Shown here: positions 42,831 to 52,600 of the stretch, one piece after another
Numbering within the stretch: the stretch's first letter is position 1
Layout: each line of letters begins with the position of its first letter
Assembly (NCBI GenBank): GCA_920105625.2
Contig: OV050032.1
Location: 76,427,879 to 76,491,878 of the forward strand
DNA length: 64,000 nucleotides
Source of the DNA: Clusia tigrina
Lineage: Eukaryota; Arthropoda; Insecta; Diptera; Clusiidae
Reading direction: 5' to 3'
The notes under the pieces: model-generated
Told to the model about the DNA's origin: nothing
Seen by the model: only the letters and a program-made list of their open reading frames with translations
The model's database searches: none
Position numbers and translations under genes: made by a program

Positions 42831-44560
42831 GAAATTTTGTAACAATAAAGTACTCGAGCCGCTTGTCAATTTAAGCTATCGCTCAAAGCTATGCTACCCT
42901 TGAGTCCCAAATCAAACACTCATAAAACTTCAAATGGCCCTAACTTCTATACGGTACGTCCTACACCGATCAAAGTTTGCAACATACAAATGCTTGTAAC
43001 TTTTTACTGGAGCGTCATAAAACCTTGAAATTTTGTAACAATAAAGTACTCGAGCCTCTTGTCAATTTAAGCTATCGCTCAAAGCTATGCTACCCTTGAG
43101 TCCCAAATCAAACACTCATAAAACTTTAAATGGCCCTAACTTCTATACGGTACGTCCTACACCTATCAAAGTTTGCAACATACAAATGCTTGTAACTTTT
43201 TACTGGAGCGTCATAAAACCTTCAAATTTTGTAAGAATAAAGTACTCGAGCCTCTTGTCAATTTATGCTATCGCTCAAATCTATGCTACCCTTTAGTCCC
43301 AAATTAAACACTGATAAAACTTCAAATTGCCCTAACTTCTATAGGGTACGTCCTACACCTATCAAAGTTTGCAACATACAAATGCTTGTAACTTTTTACT
43401 GGAGCGCCATAAAACCTTGAAATTTTGTAACAATAAAGTACTCGAGCCACTTGTCAATTTAAGCTATCGCTCAAAGCTATGCTACCCTTGAGTCCCAAAT
43501 CAAACACTGATAAAACTTCAAATGGCCCTAACTTCTATAGGGTACGTCCTACACCTATCAAAGTTTGCAACATACAAATGCTTGTATCTTTTTACTGGAG
43601 CGTCATAAAACCTTGAAATTTTGTAACAATAAAGTACTCGAGCCTCTTGTGAAATTAAGCTATCGCTCAAAGCTATGCTACCCTTTAGTCCCAAATCAAA
43701 CACTGATAAAACTTCAAATGGCCCTAACTTCTATAGGGTACGTCCTACACCTCGCAAAGTTTGCAACATACAAATGCTTGTAACTTGTTACTGGAGCGTC
43801 ATAGAACCTTGAAATTTTGTAACAACAAAGTACTCGACCCTCTTGTCAATTTAAGCTATCGCTCAAAGCTATGCTACCCTTTAGTCCCAAATCAAACACT
43901 GATAAAACTTCAAATGGCCCTAACTTCTATAGGGTACGTCCTACACCTATCAAAGTTTGCAACATACAAATGCTTGTATCTTTTTACTGGAGCGTCATAA
44001 AACCTTGAAATTTTGTAACAATAAAGTACTCGAGCCACTTGTCAATTTAAGCTATCGCTCAAAGCTATGCTACCCTTGAGTCCCAATTCAAACACTCATA
44101 AAACTTCAAATGGCCCTAACTTCTATACGGTACGTCCTACACCGATCAAACTTTGCAACATACAAATGCTTGTAACTTTTTACTGGAGCGTCATAAAACC
44201 TTGAAACTTTGTAACAATAAAGTACTCGAGCCTCTTGTCAATTTAAGCTATCGCTCAAAGCTATGCTACCCTTGAGTCCCAAATCAAACACTGATAAAAC
44301 TTCAAATGGCCCTAACTTCTACATGGTACGTCCTACACCTATCAAAGTTTGCAACATACAAATGCGTGTAACTTTTAACTGGAGCGTCATAAAACCTTGA
44401 AATTTTGTAACAATAAAGTACTCGAGCTTCTTGTCAATTTAAGCTATCGCTCAAAGCTATGCTACCCTTGAGTCCCAAATCAAACACTCATAAAACTTCA
44501 AATGGCCCTAACTTCTACACGGTACGTCCTACACCGATCAAAGTTTGCAACATACAAATG

Positions 44561-44639
44561 CTTGTAACGTTTTACTGGAGCTTGTAACTTTTACTGGAGG
44601 GTACGTCCTACACCTATCAAAGTTTGCAACATACAAATG
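44561..44639. repeat. 79-bp aberrant junction unit, copy 5
   Basis: Lies exactly 10,017 bp after copy 2 and sits inside a larger block that is duplicated with that shift (about 33,200-34,800 against 43,217-44,817). Confidence 0.9.
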
Positions 44640-45423
44640 CTTGTAACTTTTTAATGGAGCGTCATAAAACCTTGAAATTTTGTAAGAATAAAGTACTCGA
44701 GCCTCTTGTCAATTTATGCTATCGCTCACAGCTATGCTACCCTTTAGTCCCAAATCAAACACTGATAAAACTTCAAATTGCCCTAACTTCTATAGGGTAC
44801 GTCCTACACCTATCAAAGTTTGCAACATACAAATGCTTGTAACTTTTTACTGGAGCGTCATAAAACATTGAAATTTTGTAACAATAAAGTACTCGAGGCT
44901 CTTGTCAATTTAAGCTATCGCTCAAAGCTATGCTACCCTTGAGTCCCAATTCAAACACTCATAAAACTTCAAATGGCCCTAACTTCTATACGATACGTCC
45001 TACACCGATCAAAGTTTGCAACATACAAATGCTTGTAACTTTTTACTGGAGCGTCATAAAACCTTGAAATTTTGTAACAATAAAGTACTCGAGCCTCCTG
45101 TCAATTTAAGCTATCGCTCAAAGTTATGCTACCCTTGAGTCCCAAATCAAACACGGATAAAACTTCAAATGGCCCTAACTTCTATACGGTACGGCCTACA
45201 CCTATCAAAGTTTGCAACATACAAATGCGTGTAACTTTTTACTGGAGCGTCATAAAACCTTGAAATTTTGTAACAATAAAGTACTCGAGCCACTTGTCAA
45301 TTTAAGCTATCGCTCAAAGCTATGCTACCCTTGAGACCCAAATCAAACACTGATAAAACTTCAAATGGCCCTAACTTCTATAGGGTACGTCCTACACCTA
45401 TCAAAAATTGCAACATACAAATG

Positions 45424-45502
45424 CTGGTAACTTTTTACTGGAGCTTGTAACTTTTACTGGAGGGTACGTCCTACACCTATCAAAGTTTGCAACATACAAA
45501 TG
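45424..45502. repeat. 79-bp aberrant junction unit, copy 6
   Basis: Lies 863 bp after copy 5. The first short repeat reads CTGGTAACTTTTTACTGGAG rather than the CTTGTAACG form, so this copy has a modified left edge; the second repeat and truncated monomer are the same. Confidence 0.9.
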
Positions 45503-46289
45503 CTTGTAACTTTTTAATGGAGCGTCATAAAACCTTGAAATTTTGTAAGAATAAAGTACTCGAGCCTCTTGTCAATTTATGTTATCGCTCACAGCTATGC
45601 TACCCTTTAGTCCCAAATCAAACACTGATAAAACTTCAAATTGCCCTAACTTCTATAGGGTACGTCCTACACCTATCAAAGTTTGCAACATACAAATGCT
45701 TGTAACTTTTTACTGGAGCGTCATAAAACCTTGACATTTTGTAACAATAAAGTACTCGAGCCTCTTGTCAATTTAAGCTATCGCTCAAAGCTATGCTACC
45801 CTTGAGTCCCAAATCAAACACTGATAAAACTTCAAATGGCCCTAGCTTCTATACGGTACGGCCTACACCTATCAAAGTTTGCAACTTACAAATGCGTGTA
45901 ACATTTTACTGGAGCGTCATAAAACCTTGAAATTTTGTAACAATAAAGTACTCGAGCTTCTTGTCAATTTAAGCTATCGCTCAAAGCTATGCTACCCTTG
46001 AGTCCCAAATCAAACAGTCATAAAACTTCAAATGGCCCTAACTTCTATACGGTACGTCCTACACCGATCAAAGTTTGCAACATACAAATGCTTGTAACTT
46101 TTTACTGGAGCGTCATAAAACCTTGAAATTTTGTAACAATAAAGTACTCGAGCCTCTTGTCAATTTAAGCTATCGCTCAAAGCTATGCTACCCTTGAGTC
46201 CCAAATTTAACACTGATAAAACTTCAAATGCCCCTAACTTCTATACGGTACGTCTACACCTATCAAAGTTTGCAACATACAAATGCTTG

Positions 46290-46293
46290 TATC
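46290..46293. repeat. Target site duplication, left copy (TATC)
   Basis: The intact satellite reads CTTGTATCTTTTTACTGG. On the left it is cut after TATC, on the right it resumes with TATC, so 4 bp were duplicated by integration. Four-base duplications are typical of insect Ty3/Gypsy elements. Confidence 0.95.
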
Positions 46294-46800
46294 TGTTGGG
46301 GACCTCGAGTCCTTGCCTGGTTGGGGACGTCCTGTCGCAGTTCTTCGGGCTCGTGCTGAAAACTTAAGAGCCCTAACGTTGAATTTAAACACTTATTGCT
46401 TTACAGTTTCAAAACACAAGAAGAGAAGAGATTTATTCTTACGAAACCTAATGCTTATATACTATTTTTAAAAACCTATCTCAGTCTGTGAACTGACCTT
46501 TCTGGTGTTCCAGTTCTGCACCTGTTAATTGGTGTCAGTTGGTCAAGCCAACTGACCCACTTCAAAAGTGGCGACGGTGCACTATGCTGCCCTCGTCGAC
46601 TCGACTGCGGAACTGTAACACCCTAAAAGCTTACATAATAACGTTGCACAGATCACATTAACTTGAAATACTTAAACCCTAGAAGTATGCCTTATTATAG
46701 CACCGTTTTAGCACATGCTAATTTAACATAGTGTGGCATCTATTAGGAGTCGGTGCTGTGAGTAAACTACACGTAGGTAGTATGGTTCTAACTCACAACA
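46294..46800 (-). repeat. 3' LTR (left end on the plus strand), 507 bp
   Basis: Begins TGTTGGGGACC and ends CTCACAACA on the plus strand, so its ends are the inverted pair TGTTG/CAACA. It is identical to the other LTR except for T at 46,351 against G at 57,044. It carries a possible polyadenylation signal (AATAAA on the minus strand, 46,432-46,437). The polypurine tract abuts it at 46,801, which shows that it is the 3' LTR. Confidence 0.97.
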
Positions 46801-46815
46801 TCCCTCCCCTCTTTC
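46801..46815 (-). other. Polypurine tract
   Basis: The minus strand reads GAAAGAGGGGAGGGA directly before the TGTTG start of the 3' LTR. An all-purine run in this position is the normal primer site for plus-strand DNA synthesis in LTR elements. Confidence 0.9.
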
Positions 46816-47252
46816 TAAAAGAAGTTAGTGCAACTAACTTCTAATGAGAGTTTACATTTATTTCTGCACTTCAAACAGTCAGTGCATTTTCTTAAATCAA
46901 TATACAATTTTTCTTCTTTCTTTTTTTTTTTATAATCGCCTTATTTTATACTTCGGGTTCTTTTTATTTCATTTTTTTTCATATTCTTTTCTTTTGTTTT
47001 TTCTTTTCTTTACGTTTATTTTTTTCTTTTTCTTTTTGTTTTGAATCTTGTTTTTTTTTCTTTGTTTCTTTTTCTTTTTTCTTTTCTTTACTTCAACTTT
47101 TTTTTTTGTTTTTTGTTTTTTTCTCTTTTGTTCTATTATACTTTCCCCTTTTTATTTTTGGTCTTTCATCGACTCTTTTCTCACTGGCGTACAATACATT
47201 TTATTCTCATACTTAAATCTTATCTTCCGCTATGATATTTAAATCTAAAATC
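46816..47252. other. Long pyrimidine-rich (plus) / purine-rich (minus) tract before the 3' end
   Basis: From about 46,905 to 47,165 the plus strand is almost only T and C with a few G and A, dominated by T-runs broken by C. On the transcribed sense it is A-rich with scattered G. It lies between the env-like region and the polypurine tract. No gene is supported; the apparent plus-strand frames are all Phe/Leu from T-runs. Short inverted complementarity (TTAGTGCAACTAA near 46,824) is also present. Confidence 0.7.
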
Positions 47253-48445
47253 TTACGTTATAACCTCCGCTAACTGATGATCCGGTTGTCGGCTGCCGTT
47301 GTCGGTATGGTTGTTGTGTTGCGCGGTGGTGGGGTTCTCGTTGTGGGTATCCTTAACTGGCAGAATATAAACGATCACTGCCAGCGTTACGATCGCGGCG
47401 ATCCCTCCCTTTTCCAACGAGGAGTGCGATCAAAAATGTACTACTCGGAATGGTTTCCGGATAAAACGACACTCCATTGGTAAGAATGTGCCGCCGTTCA
47501 AAGTCTGAGTATACGGTTCGCAGGTGGCTGTCTGGGTGAACGTAGAGTAGACCAAAAATACGTAATCAGCTTTAGCGACGTCTTCAACGGAGATGCAGAG
47601 ATGATTGCTCTGTATAAGTAAATTGTTCAATTCGCTGAAAAGCCGTTTGCTTTCTTTGAATGTGTGTTCATTGGCAATTTCCTGTCTCGTGCAATCACTA
47701 CAAGGGAGCCTGGTGTCATTCTGCATGCGCCGACTCATTGACTCGTCAGGGCTTGTGTGTCAATATCCAATTGATTTACAGATCCTTGAGAGTTACACTC
47801 CAACTCGTTGGATGCAAATAGCAGGTCATTATCCTCCTCCCCGTTCTTAGCCAAATACAATACTCTGTATTTATCCAGCTCGGCGTTCTGCCCAATAATA
47901 ATGCTATAGCAGAAATCATGTTCAATAGCACGTTTGTGGAGGAAATTTTCGTCTGTGCGTATCGCGGAGTCCCGAACTATTTACAAAAATGTTAGATTTT
48001 GGAACTCGTTCAGCACTTAATTGACAAATAATTAGATTAAAGCACTGAACCACAACCCACAAGATCAGAGTCAACATGCTGCGCGTTCTTTGCTACCCCG
48101 AAATGACATAGCTTGCTCGTTTCGTCTGAGCCTCGCTATTATCGATTCTGCTTCCGTTCTATCACACCCTCTCTTACTTCCGTCAGATCCTTCCGTATTT
48201 GCTCTTAACTCGCAAAACTCCGTTGTTTTCTCTTGCAAGTCTTCTAGTTTTTTCAGTACTGGCTCCAGGTCAGCATCGCGAAACTCCGATATCACCACCC
48301 ACTTGTCGTTCGAGAACCAAACATTATCCAGGGATTCCAAAATCAGGTCCGTTTCTGCCAAGGGTTCCACCCGCACTTCCGCGGTTTCGCTGCATTTCGC
48401 TGGAATTCTCAAATAGGCTACCAAGAACACAGCTGCCCTACACAT
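47253..48445 (-). pseudogene. env: Broken env-like region
   Basis: Four open pieces, in two frames, follow each other on the minus strand. (1) 48,445-48,071, 124 codons starting MCRAAVFLVAYLR, with a hydrophobic start and an acidic/Leu heptad stretch around EPVLKKLEDLQEK. (2) An ATG at 48,077 opening a 51-codon frame whose first 20 residues (MLTLILWVVVQCFNLIICQL) look like a signal peptide, followed by an N-glycosylation site NSS. (3) 47,980-47,735, 81 codons with several Cys. (4) 47,738-47,430, 102 codons with Cys, then TGA, then 58 more codons in the same frame to 47,253 that carry a membrane anchor (GGIAAIVTLAVIVYIL) and a polar tail. A signal peptide, Cys-rich ectodomain, C-terminal anchor and position after pol are what an insect retroviral Env has. 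I cannot match it to the F-like or gypsy Env families by eye, and piece 1 may be a separate reading frame. Confidence 0.55.
47922..48077 (-). pseudogene. Short frame with signal-peptide-like start (part of env-like region)
   Basis: 51 codons beginning at ATG 48,075-48,077, overlapping the last codons of the 124-codon frame upstream by 7 bases. The N-terminus is about 20 residues of mostly Leu, Ile, Val and Phe ending ICQLSA, a plausible signal-peptidase site. A frame change near 47,980-47,995, around a run of five T in CATTTTTG on the minus strand, would join it to the next open piece (47,980-47,735). It is either a true Env start or a second hydrophobic segment. Confidence 0.45.
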
Positions 48446-49629
48446 ATACTGTAGTAATCGCTATAATAACTTAACTAATAAATATTTCTATTTCTCTAAA
48501 TATTTAAATAATCATTATGGTTATATTATTGCTACATTATCATTATCACTATTTTACATTACCATCCATCATCGACCGACCTTTTATATTCATAAATTGC
48601 TAAATCTACAATTGAATGCTATATCATTCAATTCCCCGTCCACTCGTCTTCTCCCCTTACATTCTCGGATTTGCTACCGCATCCCAGAGGAAAAGAGGAC
48701 TGGACTATGTTTCATTATTGCCATATAGTGCATTAGTTCCGCTTTGACTAATTTTCCATGCTCTTTTCAATACGTGAGTTATCACTCATTCTAGTTTCGA
48801 ACCAAATTATTGATCCTCCGACAAAATCAGATTATAAAAAATAATCCCATTTGTGTCAAAACTTTGTCCATTGCATGACTATATCTTTCATCGCATACAA
48901 TTACTTTTTATTTAAATTTACTTCTAGCCTGATATGCATATATCCAATAACGATCGTCTCTTCCTAGATCGTACATGGCTACATACATACATTCAAGGCG
49001 CTTTAAATTACCTAGAATTAATTACTAACGTTATTTTCCCCAATTAACTATACATTTTTTCAAATTTCCATACGCTAATTTCCTAATCAATAAACAGTAA
49101 AAACCTATGTACGAGTATCTGCAAAAATATACATACGCACATACCCATTCCTCCTAATTAGAATACTTACTTCTTTAAATATACATTCGTACATTCATTC
49201 TTTATCTTATACACATACATATATACATACTCGTATATATACTTACTTCACCAGCAGTTCCGTTGCCTGGCGTTAACGCTCATGCATCGAATTTCAGTGC
49301 ATACACTGCCGTATGTATGTATGTACATATTCGAAGTTTTATATTACTTACCCACGACTGCCTTACTATCTTATTTTATATTTTAATTACGTGCAATATT
49401 TATCATTTAATATTTAAAAAAAAATGTTTTTCCCTACTGTGCTTCGTTCGACCATAGTGCATAATAAGCATTTTTATTACGTCAACTTTACTTGCTCGAG
49501 TTTAATTGGCACACTTCTGCTGGCCTTGGCTTTGAAAATCGGAACTGTGTGTGTTATTTGATACACACACGTACTTGTTCATATTATTATTATTGTGTTT
49601 ACACTTCTAAAACATTATTGACACATGAA
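48446..49629. other. AT-rich stretch between pol and env-like region
   Basis: About 1.2 kb with no convincing coding frame on either strand. It contains ATAC/TATG-type simple repeats (for example near 48,975-49,000, 49,200-49,245 and 49,310-49,330) and CACACAC around 49,560-49,572. A minus-strand ACTACAG at about 48,450-48,456, just before the env-like ATG, could be a 3' splice acceptor for a subgenomic env RNA; this is a guess. Confidence 0.6.
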
Positions 49630-52600
49630 TTAGGTGTGTGGTCTAACGTGGAATAATTTTAACAAATTATTATGTAGCTTTTTACTCTTGCCCTTAATCG
49701 TTACGACTGTTGTAACTGGGCTTCGGATCTCTGCTACCATATACGGACCTATCCACATAGGTGAGAATTTATTTCTCCTGGCTTGATTCCTCATGAGTAC
49801 CTGATCACCCACATGAGAAACTACTGGGTTTAGTACCTTGTTATAGGCTTCCCTGCCAACTCGTTTAGCACATTCCTGGTTTTCTCTAACCAATTCGTGC
49901 GCTCGCTGCAACTGATATTTTTGTACTTTATTGGGGTCATCAGCATTGTATACAGGCGCACATTTGCGCTTCAAATTCGCTGGCATGTTGAAGTCAAACC
50001 CGTAGAGTGTTCTAAACGGAGTTTGCTTTGTTGATACATGCACAGTATTGTTGTGTACATGCATTGCAGTGGTTAACCATTGATCCCAATTCGAGCCGTC
50101 TTCTTTGGCAAAACTGCGCAAGTACTCGGCCAGAGGTCGATGACTACGTTCCAATGAGCCATTCGCCTGTGGATGATATGGTGTTATGTGCAACTTCTTG
50201 ATTCCCAGCATTTTACACGTTTCTGAGAATAGTTTTGATACGAAATTTGAACCATTGTCGGTTATCAAAACCTTAGGTATGTTGTATCTTGCTATAATTT
50301 CATCAAAGAATGCTTTGGCCACCGTACTTGCTTCAGCATCGGGTATAGCCACGCACGCCATATACTTTGAGAAATCGTCTTGGAACGTCAGTATGTATTT
50401 ATTGCCCGAAACAGTCTCAGGTAAAATACCTACAATATCCATATGGACCTTATCAAATGGTTGCTTTGGTGTGTCCGTTAACACCATGGGCATCTTTGTT
50501 AGCCTTGAACTTTTGTTGGCCTGGCACTTTGGGCAACTTCTTACATATTTTTTTATGTCCTTGAGCATACCTTTCCATCCGTATACTCGCCTAATTCTGT
50601 CATGGGTTTTCCAGAATCCCTGGTGTCCACCTAGAGGTGAATCATGGAAACCCTTTAACACAGCCTGGATATCCTTTATATCCTTCAGCCATTCCACACT
50701 ACTGGCTCTTTGTTCATCAGCAACGTCACCCGCATTGCTAACATTTCCTGTTGCATCAATTTTATCCCCTTGAATTCTCTCGGTCTTCTCCTTATCTGAC
50801 CGTGCTTTGGCCCTCGTTTGCACTACTGATACCTTCTGTGCCTGCGGTACTCTGCTGAGTGCATCGGCATTCAGATTCTTTTTCCCAGGTTTGTAAATGA
50901 TTTCAAAATCATACTCAGACAATTTATGTCTGAACCTGGCTAGCCTAGACGTTTGGTCTTTCAAATTGGCTATGCCTCTCAACGGCTGGTGATCAGTGTA
51001 TATCTTGAATGGGCGTCCTAGCAGATATGCTCTAAAATTCTTCGTAGCCCATACTATGGCTAGAAATTCCTTTTCTATTGTGGAGTATCTCTTCTCCGTG
51101 TCGCCAAGCGCTCTGCTTGCGAATGCTATTGGTCGGTCATTCCCGACTTCCCCTTGTGACAATACTGCCCCTAATGCTTCATTGCTAGCATCAGTGGTCA
51201 ACAAAAAAGTTTGTTCAAAGTCGGGGTATGCCAAAATTGGTGGCGAGCTAATTATCTCCTTTAGCCTCTCGAATGCTTGCTGACATCTCTCTGTCCATTC
51301 GAACTTTGCTTCTTTTCGTAGCAACTTGTTAATTGGCAACGCAATTCCGGCTAGTCCTTCCACGAACTTTCTATAATAGTTCACTAGTCCTAGGAATGCT
51401 TGCACTTCTTTTCTGTTTCTTTTAACCGCTAAATTTCTAACGCATTCCACCTTCTGCGGGTCAGGCAGTGCTCCTGCTTCTGAGCAACGATGGCCTAAAT
51501 AAACCACCTCTCTTCGCAAAAATTGACACTTCTCCGTGTTCAATTTCAAGTTGTGTTCTCGTAATTTCTGGAGCACCTTGCGCAAGCGTTGCGAATGCTG
51601 CTGCAAGTTCTTCCCATAAATTACAATATCATCGAGATACACAAAACAATCTAACCCTTGTAAGCCTGTTAGCACATGGTTCATTAGCCGTTGGAAGGTA
51701 GCCGGTGCTCCTGTTAATCCAAACGGCATTCTATTGAACTCGTAATGGCCTAAACCGGTGCTGAACGCGGTTTTCTGCTTATCTTGGGTATCCACCAGAA
51801 CTTGGTGGTAGCCACTCGCTAAATCAAGTGTAGAAAAATATCTACTGTGTCCCAATTGATCCAGAATCTCTTCTATCCTTGGTATCGGGAACACCTGCTT
51901 GATAGTGGCGTCGTTCAATTTCCTAAAATCGACGACCATTCTCCACTTCTTCTGACCCTGCGCACCTCCCTTCTTTGGTACCAAAATTATTGGTGAGTTC
52001 CAAGGCGAGATACTCGGTGAAATAATGTTATCCTTTAACATTCCTTCCACTTGCCTATTTACCTCATCTTTGTGAGCTTGCGGCAATCTGTATTGCTTCT
52101 GGTTAATTGGCGCTTGATCCACTCTAGTAGGTATTTCATGCTCTACCTCTGGTGTATATGTTAGCTGGTCTCCTTCCAGCAAAAATATGTCATGGAATGA
52201 CATACAAATGGCTTCTATTGATGCCTTCTCTTCTGTATTTACGCTTGGGTCTAACTTTAGTGATTCTAGCACTCTCTCCATTCTTTTCCTTACATCTATC
52301 TGCTTAATCTGATTAACTGTTCCATAGTTCGGTTCCTTAAAACTATCATAACTAGTGAACTTAGGCCTAAAATCCTTATCCATATAGTAGTCCTCCTCTG
52401 ACGCATTTAGTACACAAGCGTACACTTTACCCTTGTCAACGTGCGTTATGGTCTCTCCCATATACACACCCTCCGCTAGCTGCTGCTTGTGCAAAACAAC
52501 AGTCCTGAGTTTCGTGTTTACACGCATAGTAACTACTCTGGTTGACCTTGCGTTCACTACCTCCCTACAATTCTTAACCCTATTCACGGTTCCTTCCTGC

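Larger units (their letters stand above)
1..46293. repeat. 196-bp satellite array, left arm (about 236 monomers)
   Basis: Head-to-tail monomers of about 196 bp fill this stretch without interruption and all read in the same direction. Recognisable monomer landmarks, in order, are GAGCGTCATAAAACCTTG, GTAACAATAAAGTACTCGAG, CAATTTAAGCTATCGCTC, GCTACCCTTGAGTCCC, AAACTTCAAATGGCCC, ACGGTACGTCCTACACC and TTTGCAACATACAAATGC. Spacing of identical landmarks is 196 bp or a multiple of it, with occasional 1-bp losses (GGCCTAAC for GGCCCTAAC is the commonest). Most monomers carry a CTCGAG (XhoI) site. Within the monomer there is a short dyad (TACAA-ATGC-TTGTA) and a direct repeat (AGCTAT twice, 13 bp apart). 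Neighbouring monomers differ at a handful of positions, while monomers several units apart can be identical, which is the signature of higher-order repeats. Short open frames recur because 196 is not a multiple of three; they are not genes. The family is not one I can name. Confidence 0.97.

Noticed and set aside
1..46293. CRISPR-like array of regular repeats.
   Set aside because: The unit is 196 bp with no unique spacers and no cas genes, and the retrotransposon is an insect type; this is tandem satellite DNA.
46844..47242. Plus-strand frames made almost only of Phe and Leu.
   Set aside because: They are produced by the T-rich tract and run against the sense of the element.
48090..48474. 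Plus-strand frames of about 91 and 108 codons opposite the env-like region.
   Set aside because: They overlap the better-supported minus-strand env-like frame and have no recognisable features.
49263..49457. 64-codon plus-strand frame between pol and env-like region.
   Set aside because: It lies in AT-rich DNA with simple repeats, runs against the element and has no motif; likely chance.
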